The notes beneath the pieces are model-generated. The model saw only the letters and a list, made by a program, of their open reading frames with translations, had not been told where the DNA came from and did no database searches. DNA of 64,000 nt from Paracoccus methylovorus (lineage in GTDB: Bacteria; Pseudomonadota; Alphaproteobacteria; Rhodobacterales; Rhodobacteraceae): contig NZ_CP070371.1 in assembly GCF_016919705.1 (NCBI RefSeq), forward strand, positions 1,331,501 to 1,395,500. Reading direction: 5' to 3'. The translations under genes were made by a program, and so were the position numbers. Every line of letters begins with the position of its first letter. Position 1 is the first letter of the stretch. Shown here piece after piece: positions 55,444 to 64,000 of the stretch.

Positions 55444-56592
55444 CTATCCGTCCATGACTTTCAGCCCCTGCTCGGCAATGATCCGGTCCGGGACGACGAC
55501 CAGCTTTCCGACGAAATCGCCGCCGCGTTCGACAAAGATACGCTCTGCCTCGTGCAGCCGGGACAGGGGCATGATCCCGGCCAGCACCGGTTTCAGCCGA
55601 CCTGCCCGGATCCAGTCGATCAACTGCCGCGCCTCGTTGCGGGTGCCGTGCGAGACGCCAAAGATCCTGACCTGATTCAGGTAGATCAGCGTCCAGGGCA
55701 GCGAGGTCACGTTGCCGGCGCTGGCCCCCGCGATGGACAGGCGGGGCAATGTCTTCCTGCTGCGCATGTCGCGGCACATGGCCTGGATCAGGGGGACGGT
55801 CATGTCCCCGCCGACCAGATCCATCACCGCGTCGATCATTGCCCCGCCCGTCGCCTTGTCGATGGTGGCGGACCAATCGCTAACCCCGTTGCGGTCGATC
55901 ACCGATTCCGCACCCAGCGCAAGCAGTGCCTCGGCCTTGCCGGAACTGGCGATGGCATGGGGTATCGCGCCGACGACCCGGCAAAGCTGCAAAAGCGCGG
56001 TCCCGACCCCGCCCGATGCGCCGGTGACCAGAATGTGCTCTCCCTCGCGGACCCCGGCCGAGGTCATCATGCGATAGCCGGTCTGCCACGAACACATCCC
56101 CAGCGTCGCCAGTTCGGCATCGCCCAGCGCCGGATCGGCAACGGCGTGGAACTGGTCCGAAGGGAAGCAGCCATATTCCGCAAAGCCGCCATCGGCGCCA
56201 TGGCCGAAATAATCCGGCGCCAGATTCAGATCGGGGCGGGCATCGGGATAGATATTGAAATCCAGAAGCCCCCTTTCACCGATCCTTGCGGAAGAGACAC
56301 CTTCGCCCACGCCGACGACTTGCCCGACCACATCCGCACCCTGAATGCGCGGAAAGGTCAACGTGTCCCCAGCCATGGCGAACGAGGTCACGGCCCCATT
56401 ATCGGCGGTGGAATACAGCCCTTCGCGCACCTTGCGGTCGGTGTTGTTCTTGGCGCAGCCGGTGATGCGCACCAGCACCTCGCCCGGCGCGGGACGGGGA
56501 ACGGGCCAGTCCTCGTGCCATTCCAGACGTTCGACGCCGCCATGGCCGATCAGGACCATGGCGCACATCGTCCGGGGTATCGCGGTTGTCAC
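55444..56592 (-). CDS. Zinc-type alcohol dehydrogenase in ectoine operon
   Basis: A 382-aa medium-chain dehydrogenase/reductase. The N-terminal GroES-like part has GEVLVRITGCAKNNTDRKVR, and the cofactor site is VTGASGGVGTALLQL. The GTG at 56592 has a strong AAGGGGGA site and lies 17 bp after doeD, so it is the last gene of the ectoine operon. MDR genes accompany some ectoine loci, but no step of the pathway is known to need one; an aldehyde intermediate could be its substrate. Confidence 0.85.
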   Translation of the reverse strand: MTTAIPRTMCAMVLIGHGGVERLEWHEDWPVPRPAPGEVLVRITGCAKNNTDRKVREGLYSTADNGAVTSFAMAGDTLTFPRIQGADVVGQVVGVGEGVSSARIGERGLLDFNIYPDARPDLNLAPDYFGHGADGGFAEYGCFPSDQFHAVADPALGDAELATLGMCSWQTGYRMMTSAGVREGEHILVTGASGGVGTALLQLCRVVGAIPHAIASSGKAEALLALGAESVIDRNGVSDWSATIDKATGGAMIDAVMDLVGGDMTVPLIQAMCRDMRSRKTLPRLSIAGASAGNVTSLPWTLIYLNQVRIFGVSHGTRNEARQLIDWIRAGRLKPVLAGIMPLSRLHEAERIFVERGGDFVGKLVVVPDRIIAEQGLKVMDG

Positions 56593-56608
56593 GCGGGTCC
56601 CCCTTTCT

Positions 56609-57979
56609 TCAGCCAAGGATTTCATGCAGGGATTCGGCAGTGACATCCACGATCACATCCGCCTCGGCCTGAGTCAGGCAAAGCGGCGGGGCAAGGCCGA
56701 TAATATCGCCCTGCGGCATGGCGCGCGCGATAACCCCGCGTTTCAGCATGGCCGCGACAACCTTGCCGCCCACGCCTTCGGCGGCATCGAAAAATCCGCG
56801 CGTGTCACGGTCGCGGACCAGCTCGACCGCGCAAAGCATGCCCTCGCCCCGGACTTCGCCGACATGCGCATGGCCGCCCAGGGCGGCTTGCATGCGGTCG
56901 TTCAGATAGCGGCCGATCCGGCCGGCGTTCTCGACCAGCCCAAGCTCGTCGATCAGCCGCAGGTTGGCGATGCCCGCCGCCGCGCCGATGGGATGGGCGG
57001 AATAGGTCCAGCCATGGCCCAGCACGCCATATTCGTCGGTGCCCTGCATCAGCACGTCCCAGACCTTTTGCCCGACGATGCTGCCCGAAAGCGGCGCATA
57101 GGCCGAGGTCAGCCCCTTGGCGCAGGTGATGATATCGGGCGTCATCCCGTAGTGATCGCTGCCGAACATCGAACCCAGCCGACCAAAGCCGGTCACCACC
57201 TCGTCGGCGATCAGCAGGATGTCGTGACGCGCCAGCACCTTCTGGATCGCCTGCCAGTATCCCTTGGGCGGCGGGACAATGCCGCCCGTGCCCAGCACGG
57301 GTTCTCCGATAAAGGCGGCGATGGTGTCCGCGCCCTCTGCCGCGATCAGTTTTTCCAGTTCCTCGGCGCAATGGGCGCTGAACTCTTCCTCGGTCATGCC
57401 CGCATCCTTGCGGCGGAAGTAATAGGGCGCATCGGTATGGATCACCTGCGCCAGCGGCAGGTCGAATTTCTTGTGAAACAGCTCAAGCCCGGTCAGCGAT
57501 CCGGTCATCAGCCCGGAACCGTGATAACCCCGCCAGCGCGAGATGATCTTTTTCTTCTGCGGCAACCCCCGGATATTGTTGTAATACCAGACCAGCTTGA
57601 CGTTCGTTTCATTGGCGTCCGAGCCGCCAAGCCCGAAATAGACGCGCGCCATAGCCTTGGGTGCGCGGTCCATGACCATTTTCGCCAGCGTGATCGAGGC
57701 TTCGGACCCATGCCCGGCATAGGAATGATAATAGGCCAGCTCATGCGCCTGCCGGGCGATGGCCTCGGCGATTTCGGTGCGGCCGTAACCCACGTTCACG
57801 CAGTAAAGCCCTGCGAAACCATCCAGCAGCCGGTTGCCGTCGCGGTCGATGATATGCACGCCCTCGGCACCCGAGATGATGCGCTGCGGCCCCTCGCCGC
57901 GCGCGAATTGGCCAAGGTTGGTCGAGGGGTGGAACAGGTTTTCGCGGTCCCATTTGGACAGCTCGTCATTGGTCAGCAT
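56609..57979 (-). CDS. doeD: Diaminobutyrate aminotransferase DoeD
   Basis: A 456-aa class III aminotransferase. The PLP lysine is Lys288 in [12 protein letters not shown], and the preceding [12 protein letters not shown] holds the cofactor-ring aspartate. In ectoine catabolism it turns L-2,4-diaminobutyrate into aspartate semialdehyde. The ATG shares bases with the doeC stop (TGATG), which decides the start. Assignment to diaminobutyrate rests on the operon. Confidence 0.88.
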   Translation of the reverse strand: MLTNDELSKWDRENLFHPSTNLGQFARGEGPQRIISGAEGVHIIDRDGNRLLDGFAGLYCVNVGYGRTEIAEAIARQAHELAYYHSYAGHGSEASITLAKMVMDRAPKAMARVYFGLGGSDANETNVKLVWYYNNIRGLPQKKKIISRWRGYHGSGLMTGSLTGLELFHKKFDLPLAQVIHTDAPYYFRRKDAGMTEEEFSAHCAEELEKLIAAEGADTIAAFIGEPVLGTGGIVPPPKGYWQAIQKVLARHDILLIADEVVTGFGRLGSMFGSDHYGMTPDIITCAKGLTSAYAPLSGSIVGQKVWDVLMQGTDEYGVLGHGWTYSAHPIGAAAGIANLRLIDELGLVENAGRIGRYLNDRMQAALGGHAHVGEVRGEGMLCAVELVRDRDTRGFFDAAEGVGGKVVAAMLKRGVIARAMPQGDIIGLAPPLCLTQAEADVIVDVTAESLHEILG

Positions 57980-59433
57980 CACGCTCTCCTTGTTTCTGCC
58001 CAGTCGCGGCAGACGTATTTTATCTCGGTAAAGGCCTCGAGGCCGTGGCGGCTGCCCTCGCGGCCAAGGCCGGATTGCTTCATGCCGCCAAAGGGGATCG
58101 GCGCGCCGGTGACCTTGGTGCGGTTCACGGCGACCATGCCGAATTCCAGTGCGCGCGACAGGCGATAGATGCGGCGCGGATCGCGGCTGTGGACATAGGC
58201 GACAAGGCCGTATTCGGTGCCGTTGGCGATCCGCGTCGCCTCGTCTTCGCTGTCGAAAGGTGCGATGGCGGCGACGGGACCAAATGTTTCTTCGCGAAAG
58301 ATCAGCGCCTCGGGCGGCACGTCGGCCAGCACGGTCGGCCGGTAAAACAGCGGCCCCTGCGGGTCGCGCGCCCCCCCGGTCAGCAGGCGTGCACCCTTGG
58401 CCAGCGCGTCTGAGACCTGTTCCTCTTGCTTCTTGACCGCGCCCTCGTTCATCAGCGGGCCAAGGTCGCGGTCCTCGATCCCCGGTCCCAGCGTCAGGGC
58501 GGCGGCGGCGGCAGTAAAGCGGCGGCAGAATTCGTCATAGATCGGCCGTTCGATCAGAAACCGGTTGGCGCCCAGACAGTCCTGCCCCGAGGTGGCGAAT
58601 TTCGCCTTGATCGCCTCGTCCACCGCCAGGTCGATGTCGCAATCGGCAAAGACGATGAAGGGGGCATGGCCGCCCAGTTCCAGCACCAGCCGCTTCACGG
58701 TCTCGGCGCTTTGGCGATACAAAAGCTTGCCCACCCGCGTCGAGCCGGTGAAGCTGAGCGCCCGCACGCGCGCATCGCCGCACCATTCGCCGACGATCTC
58801 GGGCGCGTCGCCCGTCACCACGTTGAAGACCCCGGCCGGGAACCCCGCACGATCGGCCAGTTCGGCCAGCGCCGTTGCCGAAAGCGGGGTCTCGGCCGAG
58901 GGATGCACGACCACCGTGCAACCGGCAGCCAAGGCGGCCGCCGCCTTGCGGGTAATCATCGCACAGGGGAAATTCCAGGGCGTGATCAGCGCGGCCACAC
59001 CCAGCGGTTCGCGCCAAAGCTCCATCTCGGCGGTGGAGAGATGCGAGGTCACGCTTTCGATGTTCGGACGCTTGGCTTCTTCGGAATAGAATTCGACAAA
59101 GCTGGCGGCATAGTCGATCTCTCCGCGCGATTCCGACAGCGGCTTGCCCTGTTCGGCGGTCATCAGCCGCGCCAGATCCTCGCGCGCCTCGACGATCAGC
59201 CGATGCCAGCGCATCAGCACGGCGGCGCGTTCCTGCGGCAAGAGCGCCGCCCAGCCGGCAAAGGCGGCCTGCGCGGCATCGACGGCCGCACGGGCCTGCG
59301 CCGCATCAAGCCTTGCGACCCGCGCCACGGTCTCACCCGTCGCGGGATCAGTGACGGCAAAGCGGTGGGCCGTCCCATGCCAGCGCCCGTTCACAAAGGC
59401 GTCCGCCCGCATCAGGGATTCGTCGGTCAGCAT
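57979..59433 (-). CDS. doeC: Aspartate-semialdehyde dehydrogenase DoeC
   Basis: A 484-aa NAD(P)-dependent aldehyde dehydrogenase of the succinate-semialdehyde type. Catalytic Cys286 is in [11 protein letters not shown], and LELGGHAP holds the general base. In this pathway it oxidises aspartate semialdehyde to aspartate. Two ATGs lie close; the second (59433) has a GGAGG site at 7 bases, the first (59439) is too near it. Overlaps doeD. Confidence 0.88.
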   Translation of the reverse strand: MLTDESLMRADAFVNGRWHGTAHRFAVTDPATGETVARVARLDAAQARAAVDAAQAAFAGWAALLPQERAAVLMRWHRLIVEAREDLARLMTAEQGKPLSESRGEIDYAASFVEFYSEEAKRPNIESVTSHLSTAEMELWREPLGVAALITPWNFPCAMITRKAAAALAAGCTVVVHPSAETPLSATALAELADRAGFPAGVFNVVTGDAPEIVGEWCGDARVRALSFTGSTRVGKLLYRQSAETVKRLVLELGGHAPFIVFADCDIDLAVDEAIKAKFATSGQDCLGANRFLIERPIYDEFCRRFTAAAAALTLGPGIEDRDLGPLMNEGAVKKQEEQVSDALAKGARLLTGGARDPQGPLFYRPTVLADVPPEALIFREETFGPVAAIAPFDSEDEATRIANGTEYGLVAYVHSRDPRRIYRLSRALEFGMVAVNRTKVTGAPIPFGGMKQSGLGREGSRHGLEAFTEIKYVCRDWAETRRA

Positions 59434-59435
59434 GG

Positions 59436-60446
59436 TCATTCCTCCACCTCGACGCCGATCACCGCCACGCAATCGCCGGGCTTGACGATGCCGGGGAAAT
59501 GTCGCGCCATCATCAGGCCCGACCGGCCGGCATGGACGGTGACGGGGGCAAGGCCGGTGCGCATCACCGGAAAGATGCGGGCAACGGGCTGGCCCTTTTC
59601 CAGCACATCGCCCAGATCGGCCAGAAACTCGATCAGCCCGCCATCCTCGGCAAAGGTAAAGCAATCGGCGTCCGGCATATCCAGCCATTGCGTCGGCTGG
59701 GCCTGAACCCCGCCCTTCATCACGCCGGCGGCGATCAGCAGGTTGCGCAAGCCCCGCTTGGCGATCCCGGCGGTGCGCGCGGACGAGGTCCCGCCGCCGC
59801 CAAGTTCGGTGGTGACAAAGACCTTGCCCATTTCCTCGGCCGCCGTGTCATACATGCCGACCGCGTCGATCTCGAGCATCTTGACCGACCATGGCGCCCC
59901 GAAGGCACGGACAAGATCGAATGCCGCCGCCTCTTGCCGCTTGTCGGACAGGATATGGCCGGCGCAATAGGGCAGGAAGTCCAGCGTCTTGCCGCCCGAA
60001 TGAAAATCCAGCACCACATCGGCCATGGGCAGCAGCACGCGCTGAAAGTAATCCGCGATCTTTTGCGTCACCGTGCCATCCGGCCGTCCCGGAAAACTGC
60101 GGTTCAGGTTGCCCCGGTCCAGCGGCGAGGTGCGGGTGCCCGCACCGAATGCCGGATAGTTCATCGCCGGCACGATGATGATGCGGCCGGTGACGTCTTC
60201 GGCCCGGATGGTCGCGGCAAGATCGAACAGCGCTATCGGCCCTTCGTATTCGTCGCCATGGTTGGCCCCGGTCAAAAGCGCGGTCGGCCCCTCGCCGTTG
60301 TTGACCACGGTGATGGGGATCATGATCGACCCCCAGGCCGCGTCGTCGCGCGAATAGGGCAGGCGCAGGAAACCGTGGCTGACCCCTGGCGCCGCGAAAT
60401 CCAATGTCGCCGAGATGGGCGAAGGGATCAGTTGCATCTGCAACAT
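59436..60446 (-). CDS. doeB: N-acetyl-diaminobutyrate deacetylase DoeB
   Basis: A 336-aa zinc deacetylase of the succinylglutamate desuccinylase/aspartoacylase family. Zinc ligands are in ANHGDEYEG (His63, Glu66) with the later DFHSGG histidine. It removes acetate from the N-acetyl-diaminobutyrate released by ectoine hydrolase. It lies 4 bp after doeA in the same strand order as in other ectoine-degrading bacteria. Confidence 0.92.
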   Translation of the reverse strand: MLQMQLIPSPISATLDFAAPGVSHGFLRLPYSRDDAAWGSIMIPITVVNNGEGPTALLTGANHGDEYEGPIALFDLAATIRAEDVTGRIIIVPAMNYPAFGAGTRTSPLDRGNLNRSFPGRPDGTVTQKIADYFQRVLLPMADVVLDFHSGGKTLDFLPYCAGHILSDKRQEAAAFDLVRAFGAPWSVKMLEIDAVGMYDTAAEEMGKVFVTTELGGGGTSSARTAGIAKRGLRNLLIAAGVMKGGVQAQPTQWLDMPDADCFTFAEDGGLIEFLADLGDVLEKGQPVARIFPVMRTGLAPVTVHAGRSGLMMARHFPGIVKPGDCVAVIGVEVEE

Positions 60447-60450
60447 GGCG

Positions 60451-61632
60451 TCAGTCCTTCACGAAAAGTTGGCGCGGGACATCGGCAAGGCATTCGACGC
60501 CGGTTTCGGTGATGAGAATGGATTCGGTGATCTCCAGCCCCATGTCCTCCAGCCAAAGGCCGGTCATGAAATGAAAGGTCATGCCGGGTTGCAACACGGT
60601 CCTGTCGCCGGAACGCAGGCTCATCGTACGCTCGCCCCAGTCGGGCGGATAGCTGACGCCGATGCCATAGCCGGTGCGGTTGTCCTTGACGATGCCGTAT
60701 TTCGCCAGCACGTCGAAGAAGCCCTTGGCGATGTCCTCGCAGGTATTGCCGGGTTTTGCGGCGGCAAGACCGGCCTCCATCCCCTCCAGCGTCGCCTTTT
60801 CCGCATCAAGGAAAGCCTGCGTGGGCTTGCCCAGAAACACCGTGCGCGACAGCGGAACATGATAGCGGTGGTAGCAACCGGCGATTTCGAAAAAGGTGCC
60901 TTCGCCGGATTTCATCGGCTTGTCGTCCCAGGTCAGGTGCGGTGCCGAGGCATCGCGTCCCGAAGGCAGCAGCGGCACGATTGCCGGATAGTCGCCGCCG
61001 ATCCCCTCGACCCCGCGCGTGCCTGCGTCATAGATTTCCGCCACCAGATCGCATTTGCGCATGCCGACCTCGATCCGGTCGAAAATGCGCGCATGCATTG
61101 CCTCCACGATACGCGCGGCGTTGCGCATATAGGCGATCTCCTGCGGGCTTTTCACCGCGCGCTGCCAGTTCACGAGTGCCGTGCAATCGGCAAAGCGCGC
61201 GTCGGGCAGGTTCTTGGTCAGGCTGGCAAAGGCGGCGGCGGTGAACCAATAGTTGTCCATCTCGACGCCGATGCGCTTTGCGCCCCAGCCCTTGTCGCGC
61301 AGGATGCCGGACAGATAGTCCATCGGGTGCATGGCGGGGTTCTGCACGTAATGGTCGGGATAGCCGATGATGTTTTCATGGCGCAGATAGGCAGTCAGCT
61401 TCGCGCCATTCGCGTCCTGCCCGCGGCCGTACCAGATCGGCTCGCCATCCGGCGGCACCACGACGCATTGATGGACATAAAACGACCAGCCGTCATAGCC
61501 GGTCAGCCAGTTCATGTTCGACGGATCGGTGACGATCAGCAGATCGACGCCCTTTTCCTCCATCGCCCGGCGGGTCTTGGCAAGGCGCTCGGCATATTCC
61601 TGGCGCGTGAACTTCAATGCGACTTCTGTCAT
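60451..61632 (-). CDS. doeA: Ectoine hydrolase DoeA
   Basis: A 393-aa creatinase-like (M24) protein. The N-terminal domain has DPSNMNWLTGYDGWSFYVHQ; the pita-bread domain has GVSYPPDWGERTMSLR and HFMTGLWLEDMGLEITES. DoeA opens the ectoine ring to N-acetyl-diaminobutyrate without the full metal set of true peptidases. The ATG at 61632 (MTEVALKF) lies 11 bp after the eutC stop. Confidence 0.94.
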   Translation of the reverse strand: MTEVALKFTRQEYAERLAKTRRAMEEKGVDLLIVTDPSNMNWLTGYDGWSFYVHQCVVVPPDGEPIWYGRGQDANGAKLTAYLRHENIIGYPDHYVQNPAMHPMDYLSGILRDKGWGAKRIGVEMDNYWFTAAAFASLTKNLPDARFADCTALVNWQRAVKSPQEIAYMRNAARIVEAMHARIFDRIEVGMRKCDLVAEIYDAGTRGVEGIGGDYPAIVPLLPSGRDASAPHLTWDDKPMKSGEGTFFEIAGCYHRYHVPLSRTVFLGKPTQAFLDAEKATLEGMEAGLAAAKPGNTCEDIAKGFFDVLAKYGIVKDNRTGYGIGVSYPPDWGERTMSLRSGDRTVLQPGMTFHFMTGLWLEDMGLEITESILITETGVECLADVPRQLFVKD

Positions 61633-61643
61633 GGCGGTTGCTC

Positions 61644-62621
61644 TCAAAGGGTGAAGTTCTGGCCGGCCCCGGCCTTGCCCGCGCGGGCAAGGGCCAGAGT
61701 GGCGATGGCGGTGTCCTGAATGCCGGTCCCGGTCAGGTCGGCCAGGGTGATCTGCTGCGGATCGGTCCGGCCCGGCGCTTGTCCGGCAAGTATCTGGCCA
61801 AGCTCGGGGAAATCCTGCGCGGCCAGCGGCGAATGGTGCAGTTCGCCCAGTTCGCGGGTCTGGGACAGGCGGTCGGCAACGTAATGCGCGGCGGCGATCA
61901 GCTCTGGGGCGATTTCATTCTTGTGCCCGGCGTCCGAGCCCATGGCGGTGACATGGGCGCCGGGGGCAATATCCCCCACGCCAAGGATCGGCATGGTCGC
62001 AGGCGTGGTCGTGACCACCAGATCCGCCCCGCGCGTGGCCTGCGCCACGGTCGCAACGGCGTTGACCTGCATGCCAAGGCTTGCCGTCATCTGCTCTGCG
62101 AAAGCCTGCGCCTTGGCCGGATCGCGCGCCCAGACCCGCGCGCCGGTCAGCGGGCGCACCAGCGCCAGCGCCTGAAGCTGCATCCGGGCCTGCATCCCCG
62201 CGCCAAGGATCGCGGCGGTTACGGCATCCGGCCGGGCCAGAGCATCGGCGGCCACCGCGCCAGCGGCGGCAGTGCGCGCATCGGTCAGATAGCCGTTGTC
62301 CAGAAGCAACGCCTCGACCAGCCCGGTACGCGAGGACAGCACCACCATCATGCCGTTGGTCGAGGGCAACCCCAGTGAGGGGTTGTCGAAAAACCCCGGC
62401 GAGATCTTGATGGCGAAATGCGTCAGCCCCGGCACATAGGCGGTCTTTACATCGACCTCGCCCCGGTGTTCGGGAATATCCAGCCGCAGGATCGGCGGCA
62501 TGGCCACAGGTTTCGTCGCCAATGCGACAAAGGCCTCGCGGATGCAGGCGATGGCCTCGGCGTCCAGCGGCACAAGGGCGCGCAGGTCGGTTTCGGTCAG
62601 GATGGTGACGGGCGGTCTCAT
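61644..62621 (-). CDS. eutC: Ornithine cyclodeaminase-like EutC
   Basis: A 325-aa protein of the ornithine cyclodeaminase/mu-crystallin family. Rossmann loop: GAGMQARMQLQAL; substrate part: KTAYVPGLTHFAIKISPGF. Together with EutA and EutB it is part of the conserved eut module next to doe genes, thought to act on hydroxyectoine or its products. It overlaps eutB by four bases (ATGA). Confidence 0.88.
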   Translation of the reverse strand: MRPPVTILTETDLRALVPLDAEAIACIREAFVALATKPVAMPPILRLDIPEHRGEVDVKTAYVPGLTHFAIKISPGFFDNPSLGLPSTNGMMVVLSSRTGLVEALLLDNGYLTDARTAAAGAVAADALARPDAVTAAILGAGMQARMQLQALALVRPLTGARVWARDPAKAQAFAEQMTASLGMQVNAVATVAQATRGADLVVTTTPATMPILGVGDIAPGAHVTAMGSDAGHKNEIAPELIAAAHYVADRLSQTRELGELHHSPLAAQDFPELGQILAGQAPGRTDPQQITLADLTGTGIQDTAIATLALARAGKAGAGQNFTL

Positions 62622-63583
62622 GCGGCCTCCGAAGCGCCGGCCATGATGCGGGCATGCAATGCGGGGTCGATATTCGCACCCGACAGAATGGTGACGGTCG
62701 GGCCTTTCGGGACAAAGCGACCAGCCAGCAGGGCGGCATGGCCCACGGCAGCCGCGCCCTCGACGATATGGCCGGCGCGGCCAAGATGGCGGATGGCTTG
62801 GGCAATCTCGGCTTCGTGAAGCAGGATCACATCGTCCAGCAAAGCGCGGCACAGCGCAAAGGTGACCCGGTTCTGAAAACCGATGCCGCCGCCAAGGCTG
62901 TCGGCAAGGCTGGGGGTTTCCACGACCTCGACGGGATGACCGGCGACAAGGCTTGCGGCCATCGCCGCGCCGTTTTCCATCGTCAGGCCGATAACGCGCG
63001 TCGCGGGCGACAGCGCCTTGATGGCCACCGCGACGCCCGCCGCAAGCCCGCCGCCCGACAGGGGCACCAACACGGCCTCGGCTTCCACCGGGGCAATCTC
63101 CAGCCCCAACGTGCCTTGGCCCGCGACGACCGCCTCATGGTCAAAGGGCGGGATCTCGGTCATGCCCTCGCTGGCCACGGCGCGGGCGACCTCGACCATC
63201 GCCTCGTCCTGCGACGCGCCGATGATGCGGACCTCGGCCCCCAGATCGCGGATCGCCTGCACCTTGTTGTCCGGCACCAGCCGCGACAGGCAGATGGTCG
63301 CAGGCACGCCAATGGCCCGGGCGGCATGCGCCACCGCGCGGCCATGATTGCCGGTCGAAGCGGTAACGACACCCCGCGCCAGCGCATCGGGCGGCAGCGA
63401 CAGGATGGCATTGGTCGCGCCGCGCAGCTTGAAGGCACCCGTCGTCTGGCGGTATTCGCATTTCAGCCAGACCGGCTGCCCCAGCCGTTCCGACAGCGCC
63501 TCGTCCCGGATCAGCGGGGTTTCGATTACATGCCCGCGGATGCGCCCGGCCGCGGCGCGGATATCGTCCAGCGTCACGCTCAT
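62618..63583 (-). CDS. eutB: Threonine dehydratase-like EutB
   Basis: A 321-aa PLP enzyme of the serine/threonine dehydratase fold. The PLP lysine is Lys52 in TGAFKLRGA, the phosphate cup is SGGGLAAG. In the eut module it may dehydrate hydroxyl-bearing diaminobutyrate from hydroxyectoine; this is inferred in the literature from context. It overlaps eutA at its start (ATGA). Confidence 0.88.
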   Translation of the reverse strand: MSVTLDDIRAAAGRIRGHVIETPLIRDEALSERLGQPVWLKCEYRQTTGAFKLRGATNAILSLPPDALARGVVTASTGNHGRAVAHAARAIGVPATICLSRLVPDNKVQAIRDLGAEVRIIGASQDEAMVEVARAVASEGMTEIPPFDHEAVVAGQGTLGLEIAPVEAEAVLVPLSGGGLAAGVAVAIKALSPATRVIGLTMENGAAMAASLVAGHPVEVVETPSLADSLGGGIGFQNRVTFALCRALLDDVILLHEAEIAQAIRHLGRAGHIVEGAAAVGHAALLAGRFVPKGPTVTILSGANIDPALHARIMAGASEAA

Positions 63584-64000
63584 GCGGCCCTCATCAACTG
63601 GCCCGGCGCCACTGCGCCCGTCACGCCACAGGCGCGGGCGGCGGCCCAAAGCGTCGCGGAATTGGCCGAGACGACGGGAACGCCCACGGCATCCTCGATC
63701 CGGTCTATGATCGCGCAGGCCCGGACGGCGGTGCAGGCGATGAACAATGCCTGACTGTCAGGCGCCAGCGCCGCCCTGGCAGCCTCGATGATCGTGGCGT
63801 GGGAAATCCTCGCCATCTCGCGGTCGTCGGTCAGGTTCAGGCAGGACACGCCTTGCAGCGCAAACCCGCCGCCTTCAAAGCAATCCGCCATGGGCTGGGT
63901 GGTCCGGGGCGTATAGGGGGTCAGCAGCGTGATCCGCTGCGCCTCCAGCGCCCGCAGTGCCGCAAAGCCGGCCGAGATCGGCGTGATCGCCTGGGCCGAG
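63580..64000 (-). CDS. eutA: EutA, maleate isomerase/Asp-Glu racemase family, 5' truncated
   Basis: The last 140 codons are in the window and remain open to the right edge. It matches the Asp/Glu racemase superfamily (maleate cis-trans isomerase branch): TLLTPYTPR and the cysteine-bearing LFIACTAVRACAIIDRIE. EutA heads the eutABC-doeABCD gene order of Ruegeria-type bacteria. Upstream genes (regulator and transporter) would lie beyond the window. Confidence 0.88.
   Translation of the reverse strand, partial: SAQAITPISAGFAALRALEAQRITLLTPYTPRTTQPMADCFEGGGFALQGVSCLNLTDDREMARISHATIIEAARAALAPDSQALFIACTAVRACAIIDRIEDAVGVPVVSANSATLWAAARACGVTGAVAPGQLMRAA

Overview
The window looks like a chromosomal segment of an alphaproteobacterium of the Rhodobacteraceae, most like Paracoccus. 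This rests on high G+C, dense operons with 4-bp ATGA/GTGA overlaps, complete ectoine catabolism (eut/doe), a TctDE-TctCBA tricarboxylate system, and an adenosylcobalamin riboswitch in front of a B12-independent class III ribonucleotide reductase. The genus is an inference. No CRISPR array, rRNA or complete insertion sequence was seen.

Layout. (1) 1-1.9 kb: 5' end of a LysR gene divergent from a small DUF2892/DUF1330/SRPBCC gene set, then a membrane protein. (2) 2.0-13.5 kb: an island of phage-like character. A nine-gene minus-strand operon starts with a sigma factor and carries a DUF669-like protein, a RecA-like ATPase, an SF2 helicase and a MarR-like protein. Beside it lie a 533-aa protein with a nuclease-like C-terminus, a winged-helix gene, a serine recombinase lacking its catalytic domain, a ParB/KorB-like HTH protein and a NucS-like nuclease. 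A tRNA-Ser(GCU) with its own promoter and terminator marks the right side. (3) 14-18.7 kb: GntP permease, patatin phospholipase, ychF, trpA. (4) 18.8-25.9 kb: electrophile/quinone defence-type genes: GST, an in-frame MhqO-MhqD fusion, an FMN reductase, a second MhqO-like dioxygenase with a divergent LysR gene, a luciferase-like monooxygenase, HutD. (5) 26-34.3 kb: 5-oxoproline cluster (AbrB-like membrane protein, biotin carboxylase-BCCP fusion, PxpB-PxpC fusion, DUF1445, PxpA, an Nramp-like transporter without the metal motif) with a divergent GntR regulator. (6) 34.4-39.5 kb: HPP/CBS protein, GT2, AmiS/UreI-like channel, SGNH-like protein, DUF475. (7) 39.6-46 kb: TctE/TctD, an extra binding protein and TctCBA. 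(8) 46.2-49.3 kb: two DUF1127-like small proteins, two LysR genes, a PACE efflux protein. (9) 49.3-54.0 kb: riboswitch, nrdD, a separate glycyl-radical subunit, nrdG, mop, selA. (10) 54.2-64 kb: AlkZ-like glycosylase, then the ectoine operon eutA-eutB-eutC-doeA-doeB-doeC-doeD-adh on the minus strand, running off the right edge.

How the genes work together. The ectoine operon should open the ectoine ring (DoeA), deacetylate the product (DoeB) and convert diaminobutyrate to aspartate (DoeD, DoeC), with EutABC handling a related branch. The pxp cluster should turn 5-oxoproline (and, through DUF1445, possibly D-glutamate) into glutamate. The riboswitch should silence nrdD-nrdG when B12 allows a class II enzyme to work. 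The least explained parts are the sigma-led phage-like operon with its nuclease cargo, the dioxygenase-esterase fusion that keeps a ribosome-binding site at its seam, and the reductase whose glycyl-radical domain is a separate 60-aa protein.
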